A stretch of 64,000 bases of DNA. It comes from JAIVGV01 sp032229975. Its GTDB lineage: Bacteria; Acidobacteriota; Blastocatellia; Pyrinomonadales; Pyrinomonadaceae. This document shows, piece after piece, positions 36,274 through 45,707 of the stretch (position 1 is its first letter; each line of letters begins with the position of its first letter). The notes below the pieces were generated by a model. That model was not told where the DNA came from. It saw nothing but the letters and a program-made list of their open reading frames with translations, and ran no database searches. A program made the position numbers and the translations under genes. The stretch is taken from contig JAVXVG010000015.1 of assembly GCA_032229975.1 (NCBI GenBank), forward strand, positions 1 through 64,000, read 5' to 3'.

Positions 36274-36522
36274 CGAGACCGCTCCCCCAACTCTCTGCGA
36301 GAAGTTTGAGAACGGGGGAACAGTGATGACTGGCGCTCAAGCCTCGCGTGTGCCCCGCCTCTCTCGGGCGGGTGCGCTTGCGGCGTGGGATAGAACGGCC
36401 GAATGGGAGAGTCGGAGACGAACAACCACGAGCCAGCGCACTCTTTTTATGACAACCACTTCGCAAAGTCAACCCGATCTTGAAAAAGATATGCGACGCA
36501 TACTTCACAAGATGCCTTCGCA

Positions 36523-36768
36523 TCAGTAGCTCGCAAGACTGTAGTGCTCCGCAACGGAGCGACGAATAGATTCTTTGATCGCGGAGTCGGATGCCGCGTC
36601 CTGCGCGCTCACGCTCACCGTGAAGGGCTCTTGCTTGAGCATCACGTCCATCAACTCGATGCGCCACGCGCCTGCCTCGACTGCGCGCACGCTGATGAAC
36701 TCGCAGTCGTTGCGCTTCGACTCTTTGATGGCCTCTTTCGCCAACTCCGTCACCCGGCCCTCGTCCAT
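36523..36768 (-). CDS. Small hypothetical protein
   Basis: This 81-aa protein begins MDEGRVTELAKEAIKESKRN and has no recognised family. The frame opens further upstream (TTG at 36855 and ATG at 36810), but only the ATG at 36768 has a good site, GGAGG, about nine bases before it. It is mostly helical and charged. It lies between recN and the RsbRD-like pair. Confidence 0.55.
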   Translation of the reverse strand: MDEGRVTELAKEAIKESKRNDCEFISVRAVEAGAWRIELMDVMLKQEPFTVSVSAQDAASDSAIKESIRRSVAEHYSLASY

Positions 36769-36870
36769 TGTTATAGCCTCCGTTGGAATTTTTTCTGATG
36801 GCAATTTCATCCGACGCGCGCGCGACGAAATTATCGGCGCATCGCGCGAGTTCAATCCGCGTCCAGTGGA

Positions 36871-38580
36871 TCAAGTCGGCTTCAACATCTCGCGCGCGTG
36901 GCGGCGCGCGGCGTTAGTGATCTCCGCGCCCGTGAGCATTCGCGCCAGTTCCTCGACGCGGCGGGGCCGGTCTAGTCTCTCGACGCCGACTTCCGTGCGA
37001 CCGCGCGCCGCAGTCTTTGTGACGCGAAGATGAGAATCGGCGAAGCGCGCGATCTGCGCTTGATGCGTGACGCAGAGCACTTGATTCGTGTGCGCGAGGG
37101 CCTTGAGCTTCAGGCCCACCGCTTCGGAGACGCGCCCGCCGATCCCTGCGTCAACTTCATCGAAGACGATAGTGCGCGGGAAGCGCGTGGGGCTGGCGAT
37201 GGTCTTCAAGACGAGCATCAAGCGCGATGCCTCGCCGCCCGAAGCGACTTTTGAAAGCGGGCGCGCGGGCTCGCCCGGATTTGCCGAGAAGAAGAACTCG
37301 ACGCGGTCGATGCCCGTCGGCATCAGATCGTTTGATGATTCAGAAGCGCGCAACTCTGCTTCCGTCGAAGATTCGATCCGCGCCTCGAATTGCGCGTGCT
37401 CCAACGCGACTTCGCCGAGGGCCTTCTCAACGCCGTGACGAAAATCCTTCGCGGCCTTTGCGCGCTCGCGATGCAGTTTGATCGCCGCGTCGAGGTACGC
37501 GTCGCGCGCGCGGCGCAACTCTTTCGCCATCTCTTCGGCGCGCTCGTCCGAGTGTTCGAGATGACGCAAACGCTCGCGTGAGCGTGCGAGATGTTCGAGC
37601 GCGACTTCGATTGAGCCTCCATACTTGCGCTTGAGTCGCGCGATCTCCGCGAGGCGGTTTTCAACTTCGGCGAGTCGCGCGGGCGAGAAGGTCAGAGACT
37701 CTGCGAAGCCGCGAAGCGTGTGCGCGAGGTCTTCGAGCACGGCGCGCGCGGAGGCGATGCCGTCGGTGTAGTTGCGATAGTTCGACTCATAGTTCGATAG
37801 CTCCGCGATCTGTCGCTCAAGCAAACTCAGACGCGCGACGGTCGAATCGTGATCTTCGTAGGTCTTGTCGTATGCGTCGGCGCAGAGGGCCGAGACTTTT
37901 TCGAGATTGTTGAGCAGGCGGCGTTCATCTTCGAGCCGCTCATCTTCACCCGCCGCAAGTCCGGCCGCCTCAAGCTCGCCGACTTGAAAGCGCAGCCCGT
38001 CGATCAGATTCAACTTCTCCGACTCGTCGCGACGCAACTCTTCAAGCTCGCGCCTGAGACTCGACCACGTGCGATAGAGCACGGCCACCTCCTGCCTGCG
38101 CGCGCCGAGTCCGGCGTAGGCATCGAGCAGTTCGAGGTGCGTCTCGATATCAAAGAGCGTCTGCTGCTCGCCCTGCCCGTGTATATCGACGAGGTATGGC
38201 CGCAGCTCTCGCAAAAGCGAGAGCGTGCTCAATCGATTGTTGACGAAAACTTTGCCGCGCCCGTTCAATGAAAGCTCGCGGCGCATGACCAGCTCGACGC
38301 CCTCTTCACTTCCCACTTGCGCGTCGAGACCGGCCGCTTCGAGCAACGCGGCCACCTGCGCGTGCGCGCCCACTTGAAAGAGTCCTTCGACCGACGCGTG
38401 CTCTTCACCGGAACGAATGAGATCGGTCGTGAACCGGCCACCGATGAGCACGCCGAGCGCATCGACGATGATCGACTTGCCCGATCCGGTCTCACCCGTC
38501 AACAGATTCAGGCCGCGCTCGAACTCGACGCGCAGGTCGCTCGCGAGCGCAAAGTTTGAGATGTTGAGCAGCGCGAGCAT
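36871..38580 (-). CDS. recN: DNA repair protein RecN
   Basis: This 569-aa SMC-like ATPase acts in recombinational repair of double-strand breaks. It has the amino-terminal LALLNISNFALASDLRVEFE and Walker A GETGSGKS, a long coiled-coil middle (about 150-370), and the carboxy-terminal signature and Walker B block (KVASGGEASRLMLVLK, TIVFDEVDAGIGG). A D-loop/H-loop region (CVTHQAQIARFAD) follows. The length is standard for RecN. Confidence 0.96.
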   Translation of the reverse strand: MLALLNISNFALASDLRVEFERGLNLLTGETGSGKSIIVDALGVLIGGRFTTDLIRSGEEHASVEGLFQVGAHAQVAALLEAAGLDAQVGSEEGVELVMRRELSLNGRGKVFVNNRLSTLSLLRELRPYLVDIHGQGEQQTLFDIETHLELLDAYAGLGARRQEVAVLYRTWSSLRRELEELRRDESEKLNLIDGLRFQVGELEAAGLAAGEDERLEDERRLLNNLEKVSALCADAYDKTYEDHDSTVARLSLLERQIAELSNYESNYRNYTDGIASARAVLEDLAHTLRGFAESLTFSPARLAEVENRLAEIARLKRKYGGSIEVALEHLARSRERLRHLEHSDERAEEMAKELRRARDAYLDAAIKLHRERAKAAKDFRHGVEKALGEVALEHAQFEARIESSTEAELRASESSNDLMPTGIDRVEFFFSANPGEPARPLSKVASGGEASRLMLVLKTIASPTRFPRTIVFDEVDAGIGGRVSEAVGLKLKALAHTNQVLCVTHQAQIARFADSHLRVTKTAARGRTEVGVERLDRPRRVEELARMLTGAEITNAARRHAREMLKPT

Positions 38581-38639
38581 CCGTCAGAAAGTGTGGAATC
38601 GTTAAGTTAGTTCGTCAAAGTTCGTTGCGCGCGCACGGG

Positions 38640-40349
38640 CTACCTGCGTCGCGCACGCTGCGTCTGCGCGGCCAGTGGATAGATCGGCTCAATATCGACA
38701 GGAACATTCTTGAGTCGTTCGAGCGCGGCTTGCATCGGGGGCCGGATGACGCCGTAGGTGTCGAGCAGCGTCTTCGCCTTGTTGTATGAGCCCTCGGCTT
38801 GCAGCGTGAGAATCTCGTGCGTGAGATTGCGGACGCCGTCTTTGACGCGTGAGAAGTCAATAGAGAAAGCGCGCGTGCGCTCGTCGTAGTGGATCGCGCC
38901 TTGATCGGTCAGGTAGTTGAACTGCATGGCGACGCCGCGACCGTGGGCCTCCTTGATGCCGAAGCGCACGGAGCGAAACATACTCGCGAGATAGGTGCTG
39001 TAGAGGCTGCGCTCCATTGAGCGATCAACCACGCCCTTGTCCATCAGGTATTGCAGAGCCCAGAGCCCCGTGATGTCCGCCTTCGCTTCTTCAATCGCCG
39101 AGTAGAGTTCCTTGTGCTGCTGACGGACGGTCGTCGGCTGGCCGTTGACCGTGATGTTGTGTGGCCCTAAGCCGTGCATCAACTCGTGTGCGAGGACGTG
39201 CGTGAAGAACGACTCGAAGGACACGTCGCGCTGCTCTGCGGGCGAGAGCACGACGCGCGAGATCGGGATGAGCGTCTGTTGAAACTTCGCAGACTGCACG
39301 TTCCTGAGCATGACGCGCTTCGAGCCCTTCTCCTGCACGACGCGCTCGTCGTTCGGCAGGTTGAAGGCGGCGGTCTGCACGCCCGTGTTGCCCTCGCCCG
39401 AAGAGAAGACGACGTTGACGACGCGGATCGGCGACGCCGCGCCGAGCTTCGGATTGCGATACTGCGCGTCGAGCGGCAGGTGATCTTCAAGCTCCTGAAG
39501 ATAGTTGCTGAAACGCGCGAGCTTGGCTGACTCCGCCTCGTCGCGCAGCGTGACGTAAGCCTCGAAGGCGGCTTTGTAGCTGTAGAGCTCGTCGGAATAA
39601 GTCTCATATGGCCCGATGGTCACGTCGATGGGCGCATCGAGGGCCATCCATGCCACGTCGGATGCGTAATAGTCGTTTGAAGAGAAAGCGTCGGCGCGCT
39701 TCGAGAGAAAATCTTTCAGCGTCGGGTTCGTCGTGAGCCCCGCAGCTTCGCGCAAGAGGCGCGCGGCGGGCACGAGATAGTCGCGATATTCTTCGCTGTA
39801 AGGGACGACTTTGAGCATGCCGCCGTCGCCGCGACGGATCGTGTAGAAGAAGCCGGTGGCCTTGCGCTTCGTCTCGTCGTCGAGTGTCGTGAGCCAACGG
39901 TCGAACTCATCTTTCGTCATGTCATCGGGGTAGTGCGCGGCTTGCGGCGGCTTCTCGCGCGGGACTCCCGCGAGGAAGGCGACGTTGTTGTCGAGCTGCG
40001 ACCATGCGCCGTCGTTGATGCGAAAGTAGCGCAGGCGCGCGCGACCGAGCGGCGTTTGATCGGCTTCGAGTTTCTGTTCGAGCGCGGCGTTGCCGCTCCA
40101 CACCTGACGCAGATAGAGCGGGTCGAGCAGGCGCGCGGCTTCGATGATCTTCGCGAGCGCGCGCCGATCGCCCACGGAAAGTTTCGACGTGTCGGCGGTG
40201 ATCACGGTCGGCGAGAAGCGGCGAATCTTCGCTTCGAGATCAGAGAGTTCCCCGCCGCCTGCCGTCGCGCGCCGACGTTGAGCCGCGAGCGGCGACGCAA
40301 TGAATGCGAGCGTGAGCAAGCACGCGACGATGGTTCGACAGTTGGTCAT
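38640..40349 (-). CDS. Exported M49-like zinc peptidase
   Basis: This 569-aa protein has a signal peptide (MTNCRTIVACLLTLAFIASP, cut near LAAQ). The zinc motif HELMH at about residues 388-392 is followed by GLGPHN, and a downstream EEAKADITGLW supplies the third ligand. HELxHGLGPH plus EExxAD is the pattern of bacterial dipeptidyl-peptidase III (M49)-like hydrolases, except that the classical M49 motif is HEXXGH. It is thus a metallopeptidase probably acting on oligopeptides in the periplasm. GGAG lies ten bases before 40349. Confidence 0.82.
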   Translation of the reverse strand: MTNCRTIVACLLTLAFIASPLAAQRRRATAGGGELSDLEAKIRRFSPTVITADTSKLSVGDRRALAKIIEAARLLDPLYLRQVWSGNAALEQKLEADQTPLGRARLRYFRINDGAWSQLDNNVAFLAGVPREKPPQAAHYPDDMTKDEFDRWLTTLDDETKRKATGFFYTIRRGDGGMLKVVPYSEEYRDYLVPAARLLREAAGLTTNPTLKDFLSKRADAFSSNDYYASDVAWMALDAPIDVTIGPYETYSDELYSYKAAFEAYVTLRDEAESAKLARFSNYLQELEDHLPLDAQYRNPKLGAASPIRVVNVVFSSGEGNTGVQTAAFNLPNDERVVQEKGSKRVMLRNVQSAKFQQTLIPISRVVLSPAEQRDVSFESFFTHVLAHELMHGLGPHNITVNGQPTTVRQQHKELYSAIEEAKADITGLWALQYLMDKGVVDRSMERSLYSTYLASMFRSVRFGIKEAHGRGVAMQFNYLTDQGAIHYDERTRAFSIDFSRVKDGVRNLTHEILTLQAEGSYNKAKTLLDTYGVIRPPMQAALERLKNVPVDIEPIYPLAAQTQRARRR

Positions 40350-40421
40350 GCTGATCAACGCTCCACAATTTTTCGTTCTGATAATCGCTCGACAGTTTTT
40401 CATTCGTCTCGTAACTTCCTT

Positions 40422-41609
40422 TCAACGTTTCAACTCGTGCTCCGACTGCGACGGTGTCGATAAAAGATAAACTGCAAACGTGGCGAGCCAGTGTTCACCT
40501 TCGTAGTTTCCACTGGCGACGTGTGAGAGTGCGTCGCTTGCATGCGACTCTGAAGCGGCGAATAAAATTTTTCGCGCGGGGTCTGATGCTGGCAATGCGT
40601 CGGCGATGCTCTTCATGCACCACGCGCGACTCAGGTTGAGCCCGTCGAGGTGGACGAGTTTCGGATCGCTGCGATCAGTGACGGTGGCCGGTCTGAGCAG
40701 TCCGGCGGGCTCGTTGCGAGCGACGTGCGGCAGGAACTTGTGAAACCAGACGGCGAACTCGCCGCGCTTCAACACACGCCGCATGAGATCGGCTTCGATG
40801 AGGGCCGGTGAGAGAAAATCTTCTCCGCCGGGCTCCCATGCGGCCGGATAATTCGCGTCGTTCAAGTAGTAAGTTCTCGCGCGCTCTTCGATGAGGCCAG
40901 TGAGTTTCTGATCGCTGGCGGCGCGCGCGTAGTCGAGCGCGAAGGCGAGACCGAACGCGGTGTTTGGATGGACGCCCGTGCGTATCGGATAAGTCTGCTT
41001 CGGCAGAAACGCTTCATACTTCTCGACGATGAGATCGACGAGCGGTTGCAGAGCACGCGACCAGCGACGCGCATCCTCGTCGTCCCGACCGCGCAACTCT
41101 TCCGCCAGCTTCAACAGCCACGTCCAACCGTATGTGCGCTCGAACGACGATCTATCCTTCTGTTTGAAGTAAGCAACTTCGGCGGCAATGTTCTCGGCGG
41201 TGAGATTCGCATTAAGCGCGTTGCGAATCTCGCGCGCCTCTGCAAGCTGCGGATAAAGTTTGAGCAGGCGCGCGAGGAGCCAGTGGCCGTGTACGGACGA
41301 GTGCCAGTCGTAGCAGCCGTAGAACGCAGGGTGCAAGGCGCGCGGGCCCTGAACCTGCGAAGCGTCGTCGATCACGTGATCAAGTTTGTGCGGATACTCC
41401 TTGCGCACGCATTTCAGCGCGAGCCCCGCGAAGTGCGACGCCTCGCGCTCGTCCAACTTGATGATCTCCACGGCGGGCCTCCCGCTTTTACGTTGCGCGA
41501 CGACTGCGACCGGCGACGCCGCGACGAGCGATAGCAAGACCGCCGCGATTGAGAGCGTCTTGATCTTGATAAACGATGGATTGTGCATGACGACGAATGG
41601 ATTGAGCAT
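40422..41609 (-). CDS. DUF2891 family exported protein
   Basis: This 395-aa protein has an amino-terminal signal segment (IKTLSIAAVLLSLVAASPVA) and then the DUF2891 family core, including HPAFYGCYDWHSSVHGHW and the later SPALIEADLMRRVL and LSRAWCMKSIADALP. DUF2891 members are alpha/alpha-toroid-like proteins of unknown enzymatic role, possibly carbohydrate-active. An alternative start at residue 8 is possible. It is encoded next to the M49-like peptidase on the same strand. Confidence 0.8.
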   Translation of the reverse strand: MLNPFVVMHNPSFIKIKTLSIAAVLLSLVAASPVAVVAQRKSGRPAVEIIKLDEREASHFAGLALKCVRKEYPHKLDHVIDDASQVQGPRALHPAFYGCYDWHSSVHGHWLLARLLKLYPQLAEAREIRNALNANLTAENIAAEVAYFKQKDRSSFERTYGWTWLLKLAEELRGRDDEDARRWSRALQPLVDLIVEKYEAFLPKQTYPIRTGVHPNTAFGLAFALDYARAASDQKLTGLIEERARTYYLNDANYPAAWEPGGEDFLSPALIEADLMRRVLKRGEFAVWFHKFLPHVARNEPAGLLRPATVTDRSDPKLVHLDGLNLSRAWCMKSIADALPASDPARKILFAASESHASDALSHVASGNYEGEHWLATFAVYLLSTPSQSEHELKR

Positions 41610-41666
41610 AATGATTCTCGTCCTGTTTGTTAAGCGCGTCGGTTGTGTTTCGAGTCCTTCGTCGCT

Positions 41667-42647
41667 TCACGCGCTGACGTGGATTTCGTTCTCGGCCACT
41701 CCGACGATCTTCTCCTTCGTCGTGCGTCGCGTGAGCAGCACGCCCGCGATGATGAGCGACGCGCCGGCCGCCTGTAGTGCGACGAATCGCTCGCCGAGCA
41801 GGAAGTGCGCGACCAGCGCGGCGACGAGCGGCGTGGCGCACGCATAGATGGCCGTGCGGCTGCTGCCAACCGCGCGCACGCTCGTGTTCCAGATAACGTA
41901 GGCGAGCACGAGCGAAAAGATAGACGTGAAGGCGAGACTGAGCCAGCCCGTCGGCTCGACGCGATGCCAGTCCATCCGCAACAACTGCGGCGCGCCGAAG
42001 AGTAAGAGTCCGGGCGTGCCCGTCAGCATGGTCATCGCCGTGATGCGCAGAGGCGAGTGGCCCTCGCCGAGCGAGCGCACGCCGAGCGTGTAGATGGCCC
42101 AGCAGACGGCCGCCGCGAAGACGAGCAGATCGCCGGCGAGGGTTGCGCGCGAAAGCGTGACGCCGCGCGCCGCGACGACCACGGCGATACCCGCGAACGC
42201 GAGCGCGATACCTGCGGCAACGATTCGCGTGACGCGCTCGATCCGCAAGATCGCGCCGAGCAGCGCGACCAGCACGGGCGTCGTTGCGATCAAAAGCGCG
42301 CAGTTCGCGGCGGTCGTTCGCGAGAGACCGATGATGAAGAGCAGTTGATAGATCGTGTTGCCAACGAGACCTAGCCAGACGAGCTTCCACACGCTTCCGC
42401 GCGGCGGCATGAACGCATGCTCGCGAAAATAGACGATGGGCAGTAGAAGAATCGAGGCGATGCCGAAGCGCAGAGCCGTGAAAGCGAGCGGCGGTATCTG
42501 GCTGAGGGCCCCTTTAACGATGGCGAAGTTCGTGCCCCAGATGATGACGACGAGCAGCATCCCTAGATCGGTTGCTGAGAAGTCGCGGCCCGGCCCGCTT
42601 GTGCTTGTTCGAGATCGCGCGCTATGAGTGATCGGCTTCGCAGTCAT
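41667..42647 (-). CDS. EamA/DMT family transporter
   Basis: This 326-aa membrane protein has ten predicted helices in two EamA repeats, the first starting LGMLLVVIIWGTNFAIVKG and the second near AVCWAIYTLGVRSLGEG. Such drug/metabolite exporters move amino acids or other small molecules; the substrate is unknown. The ATG at 42647 has AGGGAAG just before it and avoids overlapping the neighbouring DUF4186 gene. Confidence 0.85.
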   Translation of the reverse strand: MTAKPITHSARSRTSTSGPGRDFSATDLGMLLVVIIWGTNFAIVKGALSQIPPLAFTALRFGIASILLLPIVYFREHAFMPPRGSVWKLVWLGLVGNTIYQLLFIIGLSRTTAANCALLIATTPVLVALLGAILRIERVTRIVAAGIALAFAGIAVVVAARGVTLSRATLAGDLLVFAAAVCWAIYTLGVRSLGEGHSPLRITAMTMLTGTPGLLLFGAPQLLRMDWHRVEPTGWLSLAFTSIFSLVLAYVIWNTSVRAVGSSRTAIYACATPLVAALVAHFLLGERFVALQAAGASLIIAGVLLTRRTTKEKIVGVAENEIHVSA

Positions 42648-42654
42648 TGCTTCC

Positions 42655-43071
42655 CTAACGTTCGTCGTCTTCACTTCGTATGTTCAACCGCTCACGTTCC
42701 TCTCGAACAAGCCATGCGTGAATAACTTCGACGACGTAACGCTTCTCCGCTTTGTCGAGCGCATGGCCCTTCGGAATGTCGTGCCACTTTGCGAGGCAGC
42801 CGCGACAGCACGTGGCCGTGGCGTGTTGGGCGACGAAGACCGGATGGTGGCCCATCGGCGTCTGCTTCCCATCGTTCGCGGGCGACGCGGGCGCAAGTCG
42901 TTTTTCGATGAAGTCGGCGGCGTGTTCCAGCACGACATTCAAACCCTTGCGACGTAGATACTCAAGCTCTCTGCCGCGCAGGTGGAAGCGTTTGCGGAAG
43001 GACGAGCGTTGAAGTCTCTCGAAGAGTTCTTCGCGCGTGCGTTCCTCATGTTTGCTGTCCGCTTCGTTCAT
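42655..43071 (-). CDS. DUF4186 domain protein
   Basis: This 138-aa protein matches the DUF4186 type, with FERLQRSSFRKRFHLRGREL, PMGHHPVFVAQHATATCCRG and LAKWHDIPKGHAL. The conserved His/Cys cluster hints at a metal site; the role is unknown. It ends eight bases before the DMT gene start on the same strand, so the two are probably co-transcribed. The start at 43071 was chosen because the upstream extension is Cys-rich and has no signal. Confidence 0.7.
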   Translation of the reverse strand: MNEADSKHEERTREELFERLQRSSFRKRFHLRGRELEYLRRKGLNVVLEHAADFIEKRLAPASPANDGKQTPMGHHPVFVAQHATATCCRGCLAKWHDIPKGHALDKAEKRYVVEVIHAWLVREERERLNIRSEDDER

Positions 43072-43181
43072 TCGTCTCGCGACGCATCTTGTTACAAGCC
43101 GGTCTTGTTTACAAGCGGCTTCACACAGTAAGCTCGCACACGCTTTCATCAACAGCGATTCATGGCGGAAAGATTGAGACG

Positions 43182-44597
43182 ATGAGCAAGGCGTCTGAAG
43201 ACACGTCGAACAGTTGGCGTTGGAGTGTGCTGCTGCCGATAGGCGTCGGCACGTTCATGTCGGCCCTCGACGGAAGCGTGGTCAACACTGTGCTGCCGCT
43301 CTTGCGACGCGACCTCGCGACGAGCGTGGCCGGTGTTGAATGGGTGGTGACGGTTTACCTGCTCGTGGTGAGTGCGCTGCTGCTCGGCGTCGGGCGCGCG
43401 GGCGATCTCTACGGACACAAGCGTATGTACGTCGGCGGCTTCGTCGTCTTCGTCGTCGGCTCCGCGCTCTGCGGGCTCGCGCCGGGTGCGGGCTCGCTCG
43501 TCGCGATGCGCGGCGTGCAGGCGGTCGGAGCATCGATGCTCTACGCTAACGCCCCCGCGATCCTGACGAAGAACTTCCCTTCCACGTTGCGCGGGCGCGT
43601 GCTCGGCGCGCAGGTGACGTTCACCTACCTCGGATTGATGACGGGGCCCTTACTCGGCGGCTGGCTCGCGAGCGCGTTCGGCTGGCGCACGATCTTTTAC
43701 ATCAACGTCCCGCTCGGCATCGTCGCGATCACACTGGCCCTGATCTACATCGAAGATGATCGGCCGGACAAATCGGTCGAAGGGTTCGACTTCGCTGGCG
43801 CGTCGCTCTTCACCGCAGGACTCGTCTCGCTGCTCGTCGCGCTCAATCAGGGTCATGCGCGAGGATGGTTCTCCGCGCCGATTCTCTTGCTACTCGCGAC
43901 GGCCATCGCCCTGCTCGCGCTCTTCCTGCGCGTCGAGCGGCGACGGACGAACCCCATGCTCGATCTCGAACTGTTCCGCAGTCGCATACTGACAGCATCG
44001 ACAGCAAGCGCGCTGCTCAACTACGTCTGCCTCTACAGCGTCCTGTTCGTCATTCCCTTCCTGCTCATACAGGGACGCGGGCTCGACACGCGACAGGCGG
44101 GGCTCGTAATGACTGCGCAGCCGATTGTCGTCGCACTCGTCACACCTTTCAGCGGCACGCTCTCGGATCGCATCGGCTCGCGCGTGCTGGCTGCGCTCGG
44201 CATGGTCGTGCTCGTCGTCGGGCTCGTTCTCCTCGCCGCGCTCTCAGGCAGCGCGACGCTGACGCCCATCGCTCTCGCGTTGGGTGTGGTCGGTCTCGGC
44301 TTCGGGCTGTTCGTCTCGCCTAACAACAGTGCACTGATGGGCGCAGCTCCGCGTCACCGACAAGGGATCGCTGCGGGCATACTCGCCACGGCGCGCAACG
44401 TCGGGATGGTGCTCGGCGTCGGCGTGGCGGGGGCCGTCTTCACGACAGTGCTCGCTAACTCCGGCGCGGTCGCGACTCCGGCGTCGATCCTACGGGGCGT
44501 GCAAGCGAGTCTCCTCGTCGCGGCGGCTTTCGCGGCGTGCGGTGTTGTGACGGCCCTGTCAGCCACTCAAGGCTCACGTCAGTCCGCGTCGGGCTGA
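43182..44597 (+). CDS. MFS transporter, DHA2-type (14 helices)
   Basis: This 471-aa protein has about 14 transmembrane segments and the DHA2 signatures: ALDGSVVNTVLPLLRRDL in helix 1, GRAGDLYGHKRMY in the loop 2-3 motif, and LDLELFRSRI before the second half. These proton antiporters export drugs, dyes or lipids. The ATG at 43182 gives a short cytoplasmic leader. No regulator gene is adjacent. Confidence 0.9.
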   Translation: MSKASEDTSNSWRWSVLLPIGVGTFMSALDGSVVNTVLPLLRRDLATSVAGVEWVVTVYLLVVSALLLGVGRAGDLYGHKRMYVGGFVVFVVGSALCGLAPGAGSLVAMRGVQAVGASMLYANAPAILTKNFPSTLRGRVLGAQVTFTYLGLMTGPLLGGWLASAFGWRTIFYINVPLGIVAITLALIYIEDDRPDKSVEGFDFAGASLFTAGLVSLLVALNQGHARGWFSAPILLLLATAIALLALFLRVERRRTNPMLDLELFRSRILTASTASALLNYVCLYSVLFVIPFLLIQGRGLDTRQAGLVMTAQPIVVALVTPFSGTLSDRIGSRVLAALGMVVLVVGLVLLAALSGSATLTPIALALGVVGLGFGLFVSPNNSALMGAAPRHRQGIAAGILATARNVGMVLGVGVAGAVFTTVLANSGAVATPASILRGVQASLLVAAAFAACGVVTALSATQGSRQSASG

Positions 44598-44686
44598 GAC
44601 GATTGTGCATGACTTGGACTCCAACGCTTCTGCCTGACATATCATTCCTTGAAGAGACTGCAACACTCCAATTGTGAACAGACATC

Positions 44687-45610
44687 ATGGATGAGAAACG
44701 CGACCAACAATATCTCTTTGTCGGACTCGGCGAGTTGATCTGGGATTTGCTGCCCGACGGCAAACGACTTGGAGGTGCGCCAACGAACTTCGCTTACCTC
44801 GCGCGCCTGCTCGGAAACTCTGCGGCTGTCGCGACCCGCGTCGGGGACGATGACATGGGGCGCGAGGCGCGGAACGTGTTGTTGTGCGCGGGAGTGTTGA
44901 CCGACTACCTGCAAGTTGATCCGGATCATCCTACGGGCACGGTCGGTGTCGAGATAGACGCGCGCGGAGAAGCGCACTTCAAGGTGAACGAGAACTCAGC
45001 ATGGGATTATTTAGAGCTATCTCCAACGTGGGAAGAGCTTGCCGCAACGGCTGACGTAATTTGCTTCGGCACGCTCGGACAGCGTAAGCCGCAGGCGCGT
45101 GAAACCGTCAACCGTTTCCTTGAATTAAGTCGCCCCGAAGCCCTGCGACTTTTCGACGTGAACCTGCGTCACTCCTTCTTTACGAAGGAAATGCTTTCAC
45201 GCTCGCTCGCAGCCGCGACCGTCGTGAAACTCAACAGCGCAGAGTTAACCACTGCGGCGCGAATACTCGACCTGCACGCGAGTGACGAAACGACTTTGTG
45301 CCGACAGATCATTACTCGCTATGGAATTGAACTAGTGGCGATCACGAAGGGCGCACAAGGGAGTCTGCTGATCACTGATTCGGAGGAGGTCAAGCACAGC
45401 GGCTATCGCGTCCGCGTCGCTGATACCATCGGCTGCGGCGACGCGTTTGCTGCGGCACTGGCCCATTGTCGCGTGCGACACGCAACACTCGACGAATCTA
45501 GCGAAGCGGCGAACAGCCTCGGAGCTTGGGTCGCAACCTGCACGGGCGCAACGCCCGAAGCTGATGCGTCAACTGCCGAGAGAATGCTCCAGATAAGATT
45601 GAGGTGCTAA
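44687..45610 (+). CDS. PfkB family carbohydrate kinase
   Basis: This 307-aa kinase begins FVGLGELIWDLLPDGKRLGG and ends with the ribokinase-fold active site DTIGCGDAFAAAL, which has the catalytic Asp and anion hole. RVGDDDMGREARNVLL provides the PfkB signature 1 region. It probably phosphorylates a sugar such as fructose; the start resembles fructokinases. It is the last chromosomal gene before the lower-GC island. Confidence 0.88.
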   Translation: MDEKRDQQYLFVGLGELIWDLLPDGKRLGGAPTNFAYLARLLGNSAAVATRVGDDDMGREARNVLLCAGVLTDYLQVDPDHPTGTVGVEIDARGEAHFKVNENSAWDYLELSPTWEELAATADVICFGTLGQRKPQARETVNRFLELSRPEALRLFDVNLRHSFFTKEMLSRSLAAATVVKLNSAELTTAARILDLHASDETTLCRQIITRYGIELVAITKGAQGSLLITDSEEVKHSGYRVRVADTIGCGDAFAAALAHCRVRHATLDESSEAANSLGAWVATCTGATPEADASTAERMLQIRLRC

Positions 45611-45664
45611 GCGGATAGAGCGTGCACGAAGTGGCATCTTGGTCGCTTACCCGCAAGCAGGAAC

Positions 45665-45685
45665 AGTCAGCTTTTCAAGCTGACT
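45665..45685 (+). terminator. Hairpin between the kinase gene and the island
   Basis: A 9-bp stem (AGTCAGCTT with AAGCTGACT) around a 3-nt loop lies 54 bp after the kinase stop and 22 bp from the convergent island gene. No clear T-run follows. It may terminate both transcripts. Confidence 0.5.
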
Positions 45686-45707
45686 ATGCGCCGCATAGAT
45701 CAAACAA

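Noticed and set aside
43182..45610. MFS transporter and PfkB kinase as a sugar uptake operon
   Set aside because: The transporter is of the drug-exporting DHA2 type, and the genes are 90 bp apart with no further sugar genes.
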